Positions 8,947 to 16,630 of a stretch of DNA of 51,323 bases are shown here, piece by piece. The first letter of the stretch is position 1. Each line of letters begins with the position of its first letter. The position numbers were made by a program, and so were the translations under genes. The notes below the pieces were generated by a model, which had not been told where the DNA came from, did no database searches, and was given only the letters and a program-made list of their open reading frames with translations. The stretch covers positions 130,291 through 181,613 of the forward strand of contig JAPKZA010000273.1 of NCBI GenBank assembly GCA_026394015.1. Direction: 5' to 3'. Origin of the DNA: Acidobacteriota bacterium (GTDB lineage: Bacteria; Acidobacteriota; Terriglobia; Bryobacterales; Bryobacteraceae).

Positions 8947-9001
8947 AATAAGGGGCCTACCCCAGCAGATGCGAAAACTCCAGCCGCGCAAACTCGGCCC
9001 C

Positions 9002-9151
9002 TCAGAGTTCACTCATTACACGCGCATGCGATTTACGCGCCTGTCCATCAACCGCGCGGGTCTCTAACTTTCTTCCGTCCGGAAACTCCAGCACCCAGGC
9101 GATCGACCGGCACAACCCATCCCTGGATCGTCCAACCTCCGACCAAACCAA
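9002..9151 (-). pseudogene. Orphan remnant related to the zeta-partner antitoxin at 13554-13784
   Basis: A 49-codon frame opening with TTG 9151 ends in VLEFPDGRKLETRAVDGQ, then ARKSHARVMSEL and a stop. The intact antitoxin-like gene at 13554-13784 ends QEFPDGRRFEVRLEADQ, then PRESHVTVLREL. The match (EFPDGR-x-x-E-x-R ... R-x-SH-x-x-V-x-x-EL) extends over about 30 residues, so the two share ancestry. The N-terminal helix of the family is missing, and no kinase frame follows downstream. It is interpreted as the leftover of a deleted zeta-type module; a very small functional gene is possible but less likely. Confidence 0.5.
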
Positions 9152-9170
9152 CGAATCCTAGCAACACCCG

Positions 9171-11789
9171 CTAAGGCCTCACCGCGACCGTCACCCCCCT
9201 CTGCGAAAGCAACTCGCCCGGCCCTCCCCACAAGTTAATCCAGCAATCCCCTGACGCAGGCACCCAAGCGCCATCCGGAATCCGCACCCGCAAACCGTCA
9301 AGAACAGGGGCCTCCAGGCTGCACACAACCGCACGCTTCAACTCCACCCCCACCACCGAACCCACCAACTGGACCACGCTCCCCACCCGCGCCGGATTCC
9401 TCGCCGAATTGGCCGTCCCATCTTCATTGAAGATCAACCCTTGTCCCCAACCAGAACCATCAACCGAATACAATCCCAGCGCCACCTCACCGCCCGGCAT
9501 AAACACCGCGTTCGATGTCACTCCCCCCGACCTCACTGCCACCCGAAACTCCGACCCCACCAACCCTACTGGAACCTCCGCCACCACCGCCCGGTCCGTC
9601 CGCGACACCACCCGCAACGCCAAATCCCCCAACAACACCACCGCATCATCCCCAAATCCTTCCCCCTCAACTCGAATCCGCGTACCTCCCACCAGCGGCG
9701 TCGCCAACACGGTCGCGCCGTTCATCACCGCGTCCACCCGCGGCAAAGACGAGCCCGTCAACTCGTACCGCGCCACAAAAACCCCACCATCCGAATTCCC
9801 AGCCACCACCGCATGCCCTTCCTCATCCGAGGAGAGCCCCACCACTTCAAACCCTCGCCCGTCCCCCACAAAGGTCGAAAAATCAAGAGACCGGCCAGGC
9901 GTCAACTGGGTAAGAAACCCCATTGGAAAACTGTAAGGCCCCTGCAAAGGCGTCCGTGTCGGGAACCGCCAAGAACTCGTCTTCCCCGCTACCAACACAC
10001 TCCCCTTGCCCCCAGCCGCAACTCCAACCGCCGACTCCGAACCTTCCCCGCCCAACAAAGTCGCGTAGCCCACCGTTCCGGTCCGAACATCCACCCGCGC
10101 CAGCGCTGCCTTGCTGTTATCGGGAACGGGCCCAAACCGATTACCCGGAAAACTGTCGGTCGTCGACAAGAAATTCGTCCGGTTAGCACCGCCCGCCACC
10201 CAAAGCTCATCACCCCGCAGAAAGCTGGACGTCGCATCCATCTGCCCCAACACGTTCGCAAGGCACCTGAAGCCCGCGCCCGCGGGCCTTGCCGAGCACA
10301 CATCAGAACCGCCCACCGCAAAAAGACTCCCGTCCGTCCCGGCCGTCAACGACACCAAATACCTCCCACTCAGCCCTTCCCAGCGTCGGAACTCACCGGC
10401 GTCGTCAAATCGCGCTATTTCTGTCGTCCAACTCGAGTTGAATTTCGATATCTGCACTGGACGTGTCGCCGCCGTCGCGACTCCCTCCTCGTACGCGGCG
10501 ATGGCCACATTACGCCCAAAATAGGGAATTCTTCGTGCCCAGACAATTCTCTTTCCATCCGAAGAAATCTTCACGAGGGACCCTCCCCACGCTTCCTCCC
10601 CGGGCCCGGTCGGCAACCCCGCAAAGCCAGGGCCCGCCACATACACTGCTCCGTCCGGCCCTACCGCAATCTTACGCACCCCCCCATCGTAACGACCCAA
10701 ATAGGTCACCCAATCGATCTCGCCCCCTCCCGTGATCTTCGCCACAAAACCAGTCTTCGCGGCAGCGTTCACCGTATACAATTGCCCGCCCGCCTCAACC
10801 ATAGACTGTACCCTTGTTCCGATCACCCGCGTCGATGAGAATCCGTCATCAGAGAACAATAACTCGCTGCCCACCAAAGCATAAAGCCCACCTCCTACGG
10901 TATCGACGGCCAAATCATCAACGTTCCCCAACTCGTTCACTAACACAAAAGGCTCCCCCCTCCGGCCGCTACGATAGATGCCCGACTCCCGCGCCAAATA
11001 CACAACCCCATCCAAGCCCACCAGCACCAGAGACTTATCCAATGGGTCCAACCTCGGATTCCCTACCTCCCAAGTTAATCCCCAATCGTCGCTCCGCAAG
11101 TCGAAAAGGGAAGTCGTTCCCCAAATTACATCCGGCCTCGAAGGGTCGAATGCTAAAGACCGAAATCCGCGTTCAGTTCGCCACGTCATCCCGCCGTCGC
11201 TCGAAAAAAAGGATCGCTCCCCTCCGTATGCAATCAACCCTCTCGGCCCAGCTATCAACTTCGGCGCATAGAATCGGTTTTCAGAAAACCTCATTCCCCC
11301 GTCCCAGCTGCTTCCTCCGTCCTCACTTCGGTGAATCAGGACTTCGTCCCGTGTCAGATCATAACGATAACCCACCAACCGTTCACCTTTCACCCCCACC
11401 CAAGCGAAGGGCAAATTCGTCAGCAACTCGCTCCACGAAACCCCTCCATCTTTACTCCGACGAAGCCCCTTGTCTCCCAGCGAATACACCGTCAACGGGT
11501 CAGTTTCATCCAAAGCCAACCTATACGCCCCAACCGGAGCCGTACCCCCAAATCGCCCCCCTCTCGCGTCATACCTCACGAGCGTCTCCAACTCCACCCG
11601 CGACGGCAAACCCACCGCCGACAGGTCCGACGATGTCGTCGTCCCCGTAACATAGACGTTCCCCATCCGGTCCGCCGCCATCGACGACACGCTGTCCTGG
11701 CCATTCCCCCCAACCTGCGTCACCCATTGAAGCTTCGACTGCCCAAAGCAAACGCTTCCCACAATAAGTAAACAAAACAGCCGCATCAT
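9171..11789 (-). CDS. Large secreted beta-propeller protein with Asp-box and SBBP repeats
   Basis: ATG 11789 gives 872 residues and begins with a signal peptide (MMRLFCLLIVGSVCFGQ). An SBBP-type repeat follows immediately (VTQVGGNGQDSVSSMAADRMG). From about residue 80 to 250 there are several BNR/Asp-box motifs (SKDGGVSW, SEDGGSSW, SSDGGMTW, SDDWGLTW). More SBBP-like units occur later (GYATLLGGEGSESAVGV). The last 200 residues form an IPT/TIG-like domain and a C-terminal module resembling the Solibacter-type domain TIGR03437. Such proteins are secreted by Bryobacterales, with unknown ligands. A longer start at 11858 adds a non-signal leader and is less likely. Confidence 0.85.
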   Translation of the reverse strand: MMRLFCLLIVGSVCFGQSKLQWVTQVGGNGQDSVSSMAADRMGNVYVTGTTTSSDLSAVGLPSRVELETLVRYDARGGRFGGTAPVGAYRLALDETDPLTVYSLGDKGLRRSKDGGVSWSELLTNLPFAWVGVKGERLVGYRYDLTRDEVLIHRSEDGGSSWDGGMRFSENRFYAPKLIAGPRGLIAYGGERSFFSSDGGMTWRTERGFRSLAFDPSRPDVIWGTTSLFDLRSDDWGLTWEVGNPRLDPLDKSLVLVGLDGVVYLARESGIYRSGRRGEPFVLVNELGNVDDLAVDTVGGGLYALVGSELLFSDDGFSSTRVIGTRVQSMVEAGGQLYTVNAAAKTGFVAKITGGGEIDWVTYLGRYDGGVRKIAVGPDGAVYVAGPGFAGLPTGPGEEAWGGSLVKISSDGKRIVWARRIPYFGRNVAIAAYEEGVATAATRPVQISKFNSSWTTEIARFDDAGEFRRWEGLSGRYLVSLTAGTDGSLFAVGGSDVCSARPAGAGFRCLANVLGQMDATSSFLRGDELWVAGGANRTNFLSTTDSFPGNRFGPVPDNSKAALARVDVRTGTVGYATLLGGEGSESAVGVAAGGKGSVLVAGKTSSWRFPTRTPLQGPYSFPMGFLTQLTPGRSLDFSTFVGDGRGFEVVGLSSDEEGHAVVAGNSDGGVFVARYELTGSSLPRVDAVMNGATVLATPLVGGTRIRVEGEGFGDDAVVLLGDLALRVVSRTDRAVVAEVPVGLVGSEFRVAVRSGGVTSNAVFMPGGEVALGLYSVDGSGWGQGLIFNEDGTANSARNPARVGSVVQLVGSVVGVELKRAVVCSLEAPVLDGLRVRIPDGAWVPASGDCWINLWGGPGELLSQRGVTVAVRP

Positions 11790-11904
11790 GTCTCTAAAGA
11801 GACCGCCACGAGAGAACCATTCCACATCCATAGCGCCGGGAACCCCTGCACTCCTCACCGGCCTCCCACCTCTTCGAAAACAGAATCCCGCGCCACCTTG
11901 CGCT

Positions 11905-11946
11905 ATCTACGCACTTTGCGTACCATCATACGCATGGAGCGTAGAT
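11905..11946 (+). promoter_or_regulatory. Nested palindromic operator overlapping a start codon
   Basis: Three inverted repeats share the half-site TACGC. Inner copy one is TACGCA-ctt-TGCGTA (11908-11922). Inner copy two is TACGC-ATGGA-GCGTA (11929-11943), and its loop contains the ATG of the HTH-nucleotidyltransferase. An outer pair, ATCTACGC (11905-11912) and GCGTAGAT (11939-11946), brackets both. Four copies of one half-site in alternating orientation suggest two dimers binding side by side, most simply the encoded winged-helix protein repressing itself. Binding is inferred. Confidence 0.65.
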
Positions 11947-12557
11947 CCCCCGCCGTTGATGTCCTCCTGGCCAAAACCAAACAGCGGCTTCTGTCCGCCG
12001 TTCTCCTTCAACCTAACCGAGCGTGGTACCTCAGTGAACTAGCCCGCCACCTCAACGTTCCACCCTCGAGCGTACAGCGAGAACTCACCCAATTCGTCCG
12101 CGCCGGCATCTTCGCGAAGCGTCAAGACGGAAACCGAGTCTACTTCCAGGCTGACCCAACCTGTCCCATCTTTCCCGAACTTTCCAGCATATTGACCAAA
12201 ACAGTCGGCCTCGCCGACGTCGTCCGACAAGCACTGGCGCCACTCGCAACGGAACTCGATCTCGCTTTCATCTACGGCTCCATCGCCACGAGCAAAGAGC
12301 ATTCCTCCAGCGACGTAGATCTCATGCTCATCGGCGCGGCCACGTTGGCCGATCTTGCCATTCCCCTCCGCTCTCTAGAATCGAGTCTCGCCCGTTCCGT
12401 CAATCCGACGGTGTACTCGACCGAAGAGTTCAGGAGAAGAGTAGCGGCAAAAAACCACTTCTTGCTATCGGTCCTCGAAACCAAACTGCTATTCATCCTA
12501 GGCACAGACAATGACCTGGCAAGACTTATTGAACTCGCAAAGAGTTCGGCCGCATAA
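11934..12557 (+). CDS. Winged-helix DNA-binding domain fused to MNT-type nucleotidyltransferase (antitoxin-like)
   Basis: From ATG 11934 the protein has 207 residues. Residues about 15-75 form an ArsR-like winged helix (LSAVLLQPNRAWYLSELARH, then SVQRELTQFVRAGIF). Residues about 108-135 carry the minimal nucleotidyltransferase signature, G115-S116 followed by D127-V-D129 (GS...SDVDLMLIG). MNT proteins of this kind pair with HEPN RNases as type VII toxin-antitoxin systems, where the transferase AMPylates the HEPN toxin. A degraded HEPN gene overlaps its 3' end. The start codon lies inside a palindrome of the operator at 11905-11946, which points to autorepression. A longer start in the same frame at 11898 would remove the operator overlap but has no better ribosome-binding site. 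Confidence 0.85.
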   Translation: MERRSPAVDVLLAKTKQRLLSAVLLQPNRAWYLSELARHLNVPPSSVQRELTQFVRAGIFAKRQDGNRVYFQADPTCPIFPELSSILTKTVGLADVVRQALAPLATELDLAFIYGSIATSKEHSSSDVDLMLIGAATLADLAIPLRSLESSLARSVNPTVYSTEEFRRRVAAKNHFLLSVLETKLLFILGTDNDLARLIELAKSSAA

Positions 12558-12942
12558 AACCAGTTCGCAGGAACTCTACGACCTCCGAGCCGTAGTTGAG
12601 CGTGACCTCGCAGACTCACAAATCCCCGACTTATCGGATGACCGCCGCTTCGCCACGGCATACAACGCCGTCTTGCAGCTCTAGAAGATCGTGATCGCCT
12701 GCGAAGGCTACCGCGTCGTCGGCCTCGGTCATTACCAGACCACATTTCTGGCCCTGGAAATCGCTCTCGGACCTTCTTTTCTTCCGTTCTCCGCCTACTT
12801 CGACCAGTGCTGCCGATAGCGAAATCAGGTCGATTGCGACATGGCAAACGTCGCCACGGAAGCGGACGCAACCCTTCTCATTCAAAACGCCGAAGCATTC
12901 CAGAAGCTCGTTGAACTGTGGGTCGCTACCAACCACCCCTAA
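12529..12942 (+). pseudogene. HEPN-domain toxin gene inactivated by two TAG stops
   Basis: Read in one frame, this encodes a HEPN protein: RAVVERDLADSQIPDLSDDR, then FATAYNAVLQL, stop, KIVIACEGYRVVGLGHYQTT, LALEIALGPSFLPFSAYFDQ, CCR, stop, RNQVDCD, and finally AFQKLVELWVATNHP and a proper TAA. The stops are TAG at 12682-12684 and 12817-12819. The second falls in the conserved (C)RRKRN-x-x-DYD segment, where AAG to TAG would be a single change. The frame is otherwise intact from TTG 12529, which overlaps the nucleotidyltransferase by 29 bp. The toxin is therefore very likely dead while its presumed antitoxin is intact. Confidence 0.8.
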
Positions 12943-12984
12943 TTTGGCGTCTAACCGCCCCCAAAGTCGAAGCCTATAGCAACT

Positions 12985-13551
12985 TCAGGGCATTCCCACC
13001 AAACCCCGAACCCACTCCGGCAACGCCTCAGCCTGCCACAGCAACCGACCGCGCTCAAACAAAAGCAGCAGTACCGGTCTAGACCCAGAGTTATCCATTA
13101 CCGTCGCGCTGTCAACCAAACGCAACGCCTCCGGAGCTCTAGCAAGGCTGCGCCAATATCGGCGACGAATATCGGTATCTGCGATATCATGGCCGCCAAC
13201 CGAAACGCGAACACGAACCCTCTCGATATGAAGCTCTGGGTTACCCAGACTGACATAGACAAGATTCGTAACGTATCCGGCAACTGTCGCTCTCCGCAGA
13301 ATACCCATCGCTCCATTGCCAGCCAAGGTGGTCTCCAGGGTGAAGCTCTCCCGTTTCGCCAACAGGCGTCTGCATCGCAAGATCGTCTCGCGTGCCGCTG
13401 GGATCGCCGCTTCAGCCGGAGCTGCCGAATTCAATACGCGGGCGATCGCGTCGGGATCAACCAGGTTCTCGTTGCCGCCAAACCAAATGGAAGAGGTCAA
13501 CGTAGATTTGCCGGAACCATTAGGCCCCGCAACCACCGTCAGCGTGGGCAT
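12985..13551 (-). CDS. Zeta-toxin-like P-loop kinase (COG4185 type)
   Basis: The protein has 188 residues with a Walker A motif at 9-17 (GPNGSGKST). DPDAIARVLN follows at about 32-41, and RESFTLETTLAGNG at about 68-81, where zeta kinases carry their ETT switch. RVRVRVSVGGHDIADTDIRR matches the GGH-x-(V/I)-x-x-x-D-I-R-R element of the family. Zeta toxins phosphorylate UDP-N-acetylglucosamine or related substrates; whether this member does is unknown. The gene begins 2 bp after a 76-residue gene that is probably its antitoxin. No lesion is visible. Confidence 0.88.
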   Translation of the reverse strand: MPTLTVVAGPNGSGKSTLTSSIWFGGNENLVDPDAIARVLNSAAPAEAAIPAARETILRCRRLLAKRESFTLETTLAGNGAMGILRRATVAGYVTNLVYVSLGNPELHIERVRVRVSVGGHDIADTDIRRRYWRSLARAPEALRLVDSATVMDNSGSRPVLLLLFERGRLLWQAEALPEWVRGLVGMP

Positions 13552-13553
13552 AC

Positions 13554-13784
13554 CTACCGAGTTGCGGAGAGCTCTCGCAACACCGTTACGTGCGACTCGC
13601 GCGGCTGGTCAGCTTCCAAACGAACCTCAAACCTACGCCCGTCCGGAAACTCCTGCACTATCCGACCCACTTCGTCTACAAAAACAACTGGATGACCGGA
13701 AGCCAGAGCCGCCTCGCGAGCCCGTAACCCGGCCGCAGCAGCAGCCTGGGCGAACTCCTCCGACAGAATATTCACAGGGGACAT
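13554..13784 (-). CDS. Putative antitoxin of the zeta-like kinase (non-epsilon type)
   Basis: ATG 13784 gives 76 residues. The first half is an Ala-rich helix (LSEEFAQAAAAAGLRAREAA). The second half contains VVFVDEVGRIVQEFPDGRR and ends with ESHVTVLRELSATR. It is not the three-helix epsilon antitoxin. Its position directly before the zeta-like gene, with only 2 bp between, is the ground for calling it an antitoxin. A longer frame starting inside the neighbouring asparaginase region is an antisense artefact. A truncated relative lies at 9002-9151. Biochemical function is inferred from context only. Confidence 0.7.
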   Translation of the reverse strand: MSPVNILSEEFAQAAAAAGLRAREAALASGHPVVFVDEVGRIVQEFPDGRRFEVRLEADQPRESHVTVLRELSATR

Positions 13785-13851
13785 AACTCTCAGTATCGCG
13801 CAACGATCCACTCCCCCTTTCGCCAAGAAAACCCCAAGGATAGAATCAGCT

Positions 13852-14907
13852 ATGCGCATCCCCGCCGCCCTCTCGCTCCTCCTCCTCACCTCCGCACTCC
13901 CCGCCCTCCCCCAAGCCCCCCCCAAAACACCCATCGTCTGGGTCCTCTCCACCGGCGGCACGATCGCCGGCCAGGGTGCCACCTCCACCAGCCTCACCGA
14001 ATACAAAGGCGGCGTCCTCACCGGCGCTGACCTCGTCAAAGCCGTCCCCGAAATCCCCCTCATCGCCGAAGTCAAAGTCGAACAAATCGCGAACGTCGGC
14101 AGCGCCAACATCACCATTACCCACTGGCTCACCCTTGCCAACCGCATTAACCAAATCTTCGAAACCGAACCCACCACCGCCGGCGTCGTCATCACCCACG
14201 GCACCAACACCATGGAAGAAACCGCCTACTTCCTCAACCTCACCGTCAAGCACGACCGCCCCGTCGTCCTCGTCGGCTCCATGCGCCCCGCCACCGCCAT
14301 CAGCGCCGACGGACCCCTGAATCTCTTAAACGCCGTCCGCACCGCCGCCTCCCCCGAAGCCCGCGGCAAAGGCGTACTCCTCATCCTCAACGACGAAATT
14401 AACGCCGCCCGCGACGTCACCAAAACCAACACCCTCCGCGTCGAAACCTTCCGCTCCCCCGACCTCGGTTACCTCGGCTTCGTCGATGGCGACAAGCTCA
14501 GCTTCTACCGCTCCCCCACCCGCCGCCACACCACCCAATCCGAATTCGACGTCACCGGCCTCAAGCAACTCCCCTCGGTCGAAATCCTCTACTCCTACGT
14601 CCAACCCAACCCCATTCTCATCGAAGCCCTCCTAACCAGCGGAGTCAAAGGCATCGTCATGGCCGGCACCGGTGCCGGCCTCGTCTCCACCATCGAAAAG
14701 GACGCCATCGCCAAAGCCAAAGGAACCGTCATCGTCCGCTCCAGCCGCACCGGCAGCGGCCGCGTCCCCGCCCGCGAAGAATACGACTCCCTCGGCATGA
14801 TCGCCGCCGACAACCTCAACCCCCAAAAAGCCCGCATCCTCTTAATGCTCGCCCTCACCAAAACCACCGACCCCAAAGAAATCCGCCGCATCTTCGACGA
14901 ATACTAA
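13852..14907 (+). CDS. Type II L-asparaginase, exported
   Basis: This 351-residue enzyme hydrolyses L-asparagine to aspartate and ammonia, probably in the periplasm. It has a signal peptide (about residues 1-20), then STGGTIAG (nucleophile Thr37) and Tyr51 in the flexible lid. The second motif, THGTNTMEETAYFL, has Thr118. Lys191 lies in DVTKTNT, and ISADGPLN is also present. The residue after Thr118 is Asn119, where E. coli AnsB has the catalytic Asp (HGTDT). Many exported homologues keep Asp, so activity or specificity may differ, though Asn is known to me in some subgroups. The gene stands alone, divergent from the zeta module, and ends 193 bp before the next gene. Confidence 0.93.
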   Translation: MRIPAALSLLLLTSALPALPQAPPKTPIVWVLSTGGTIAGQGATSTSLTEYKGGVLTGADLVKAVPEIPLIAEVKVEQIANVGSANITITHWLTLANRINQIFETEPTTAGVVITHGTNTMEETAYFLNLTVKHDRPVVLVGSMRPATAISADGPLNLLNAVRTAASPEARGKGVLLILNDEINAARDVTKTNTLRVETFRSPDLGYLGFVDGDKLSFYRSPTRRHTTQSEFDVTGLKQLPSVEILYSYVQPNPILIEALLTSGVKGIVMAGTGAGLVSTIEKDAIAKAKGTVIVRSSRTGSGRVPAREEYDSLGMIAADNLNPQKARILLMLALTKTTDPKEIRRIFDEY

Positions 14908-15100
14908 CAACTCACCCGCTACGCCACCATCAACTACACCGCCACTCCCGGAATCGTCAAACTGCCATTGCCCCCCGCCCCACCCGTGGCCCCCTCTTGT
15001 TAGGCAGTAATCCAGCCGCCATTCAACTCCCGCGCCTTGCCCCTCACTGTGATAGCGTATAGTCCCGGAATACTAACATCCCGGAAAAGGAGAAACACCC

Positions 15101-16324
15101 ATGTTCGCAAACAATCGATGGATTCACACAGCAGCAATGCTTTTCGTCGGCTCAATGGGCGCGTCCCATGCTACCGCGCAAACCCCCGCGTGTTACACGC
15201 TAGAAAGCCTCCAGGGCTCGTTCGCTACCATCGGCACATATGGCTCCCAAATCGCCATCGCCCTCGCCCTCAGAAACCATGACGCCCTCGGCAACTTCAC
15301 CGCCTCTGCCGTCAACAACATACCCCGAGCCGGCTCCACCACCGGCGAAAGAACCATCACTCCCAGCACCAATGCGGGAACATTCGCGATCAACTGCGAT
15401 GGCTCCGGTGTCGTAACACGCATCGCTACCCTCGCCGATGGCACACGAGTCCCCTCCTTCGATGACTTCCTCGTCACAGAAGGAGTCATCGAAAACGGGA
15501 AACTCCAGGCGACAACCATCATCGACGGCATGCGAACCCCCAGCTCCATCGTTTTGGGAGGAGTCTTTCTAAAACGCCAATATACCCGCCGTCCCAATGG
15601 ATGTTTCACGCAAGAAAGTCTCCAGGGTTCCTATGGCGTCCAAGTCTACTATGACGTCAACCTCGCCCTCGGGCTCCAAGCGGAAACGTTAGACGGAAAG
15701 GGAAACTTATTCCGCACTGGCGTACTCAACCAACCAGATACCAAGTCCCCCACCGGAGCCAGACTGATCGGTAACGTTACCAGCGAAGGAACATACTCCG
15801 TCAACTGCAACGGCAGCGGAACCATAAGCCGGGTCGTCACGCGCCCGGACGGTACCAAGGCCACCGCCATCGATGACTTCGTCATCACCGCCGGAGTCGA
15901 GGCCAATGGCAAACTCATCGCCACCAAAATTGTGGACGCGCAACGAGACCCCAGCGTCATCCTTCCCGCCGGCGTCTTCGTCACTCGCTTACATACCTTA
16001 CGCCCTTCGCTCCCCGGCACTATCCCGACCACCCCAACGCCCATTAGCACCGCAGCCCTCGCCGGACCCAAAAACCTCATGGCCACGTCGAAATCGGTTC
16101 AACTGGACGGTACCGGCTCCACCAGCGCCGACGGCTCAACCCTCACTTACGCCTGGACCATGGCCCAAGGCAGCCCCGTCGCCGCCATCCTCGGCGGCAA
16201 CACAGCCACTCCCCTCGTGCAGTTTTCCCAAGGACGCGGTGTCTACACCTTTACCTTAACCGTGACCGACTCTACTGGAGCCACCGCCCGAGATACCGTG
16301 ACCATCGACTATCGAGGGAACTAA
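15101..16324 (+). CDS. Secreted protein with two tandem repeats and a PKD-like C-terminal domain
   Basis: A strong AAGGAG precedes ATG 15101, and a signal peptide ends at about residue 27. Residues about 31-165 and 166-303 are two copies of one unit. Each starts C-(Y/F)-T-x-ESLQGS, carries (F/Y)-x-(I/V)-NC-(D/N)-GSG in the middle, followed by LADGTR or RPDGTK, then DDF, and ends with (G)GVF-x-x-R-x-x-T-x-RP. The last 90 residues look like a PKD or REJ domain (VQLDGTGSTSADGSTLTYAW and YTFTLTVTDSTGATARDT). The repeat is unknown to me outside acidobacterial secreted proteins. Surface or extracellular adhesion is a guess. A GC-rich hairpin follows the stop. Confidence 0.8.
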   Translation: MFANNRWIHTAAMLFVGSMGASHATAQTPACYTLESLQGSFATIGTYGSQIAIALALRNHDALGNFTASAVNNIPRAGSTTGERTITPSTNAGTFAINCDGSGVVTRIATLADGTRVPSFDDFLVTEGVIENGKLQATTIIDGMRTPSSIVLGGVFLKRQYTRRPNGCFTQESLQGSYGVQVYYDVNLALGLQAETLDGKGNLFRTGVLNQPDTKSPTGARLIGNVTSEGTYSVNCNGSGTISRVVTRPDGTKATAIDDFVITAGVEANGKLIATKIVDAQRDPSVILPAGVFVTRLHTLRPSLPGTIPTTPTPISTAALAGPKNLMATSKSVQLDGTGSTSADGSTLTYAWTMAQGSPVAAILGGNTATPLVQFSQGRGVYTFTLTVTDSTGATARDTVTIDYRGN

Positions 16325-16630
16325 CAACCAATTGCGCCGCCGGGCCAACAACAACCCGGCCCGGCGGCGATACCCAAACCGTACCCGCGAGAATCCAGCC
16401 AGCCCGTTCGACGGCAGATTCCGTCCTCTCATCGCCCAACGCAAACCCGCTGCATCTTCGACGAATCCTAGAAACCACTACCCCGACAAACTCGCCATTC
16501 ACAAGGTGAACAAATAAATGTTCTCCCCGCATCCCTAACATTCCAAGCCACTTGCCATTTCCGGTCCCAAATCGTCCGTCCGAACCACCCCTCCCTCCGT
16601 CGTAGATTCAAACCGAGGAAAGGAGTATTC
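16325..16630 (+). other. Intergenic region of about 306 bp
   Basis: It contains the hairpin at 16336-16368 directly after the stop of the repeat protein. From about 16550 it leads into the ribosome-binding site (GAGGAAAGGAG) of the following gene at 16631. No convincing open reading frame on either strand and no RNA gene was recognised in between. The presence of a promoter for the downstream gene is assumed but not resolved. Confidence 0.5.
16336..16368 (+). terminator. Hairpin terminator-like structure without U-tract
   Basis: GCCGCCGGGCC (16336-16346) and GGCCCGGCGGC (16358-16368) form a perfect 11-bp stem around an 11-nt loop rich in A and C, starting 12 bp after the stop of the repeat protein. 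There is no run of T after it, so termination may need Rho or rely on the hairpin alone. Confidence 0.55.

Noticed and set aside
9441-10838. 465-codon plus-strand frame across the propeller gene
   Set aside because: Antisense, His/Arg/Pro-rich, without family features.
12529-12942. Amber suppression allowing read-through of both TAG codons in the HEPN gene
   Set aside because: Other genes in the window end in TAG (for example the ABC ATPase and parD), so TAG is a normal stop here.
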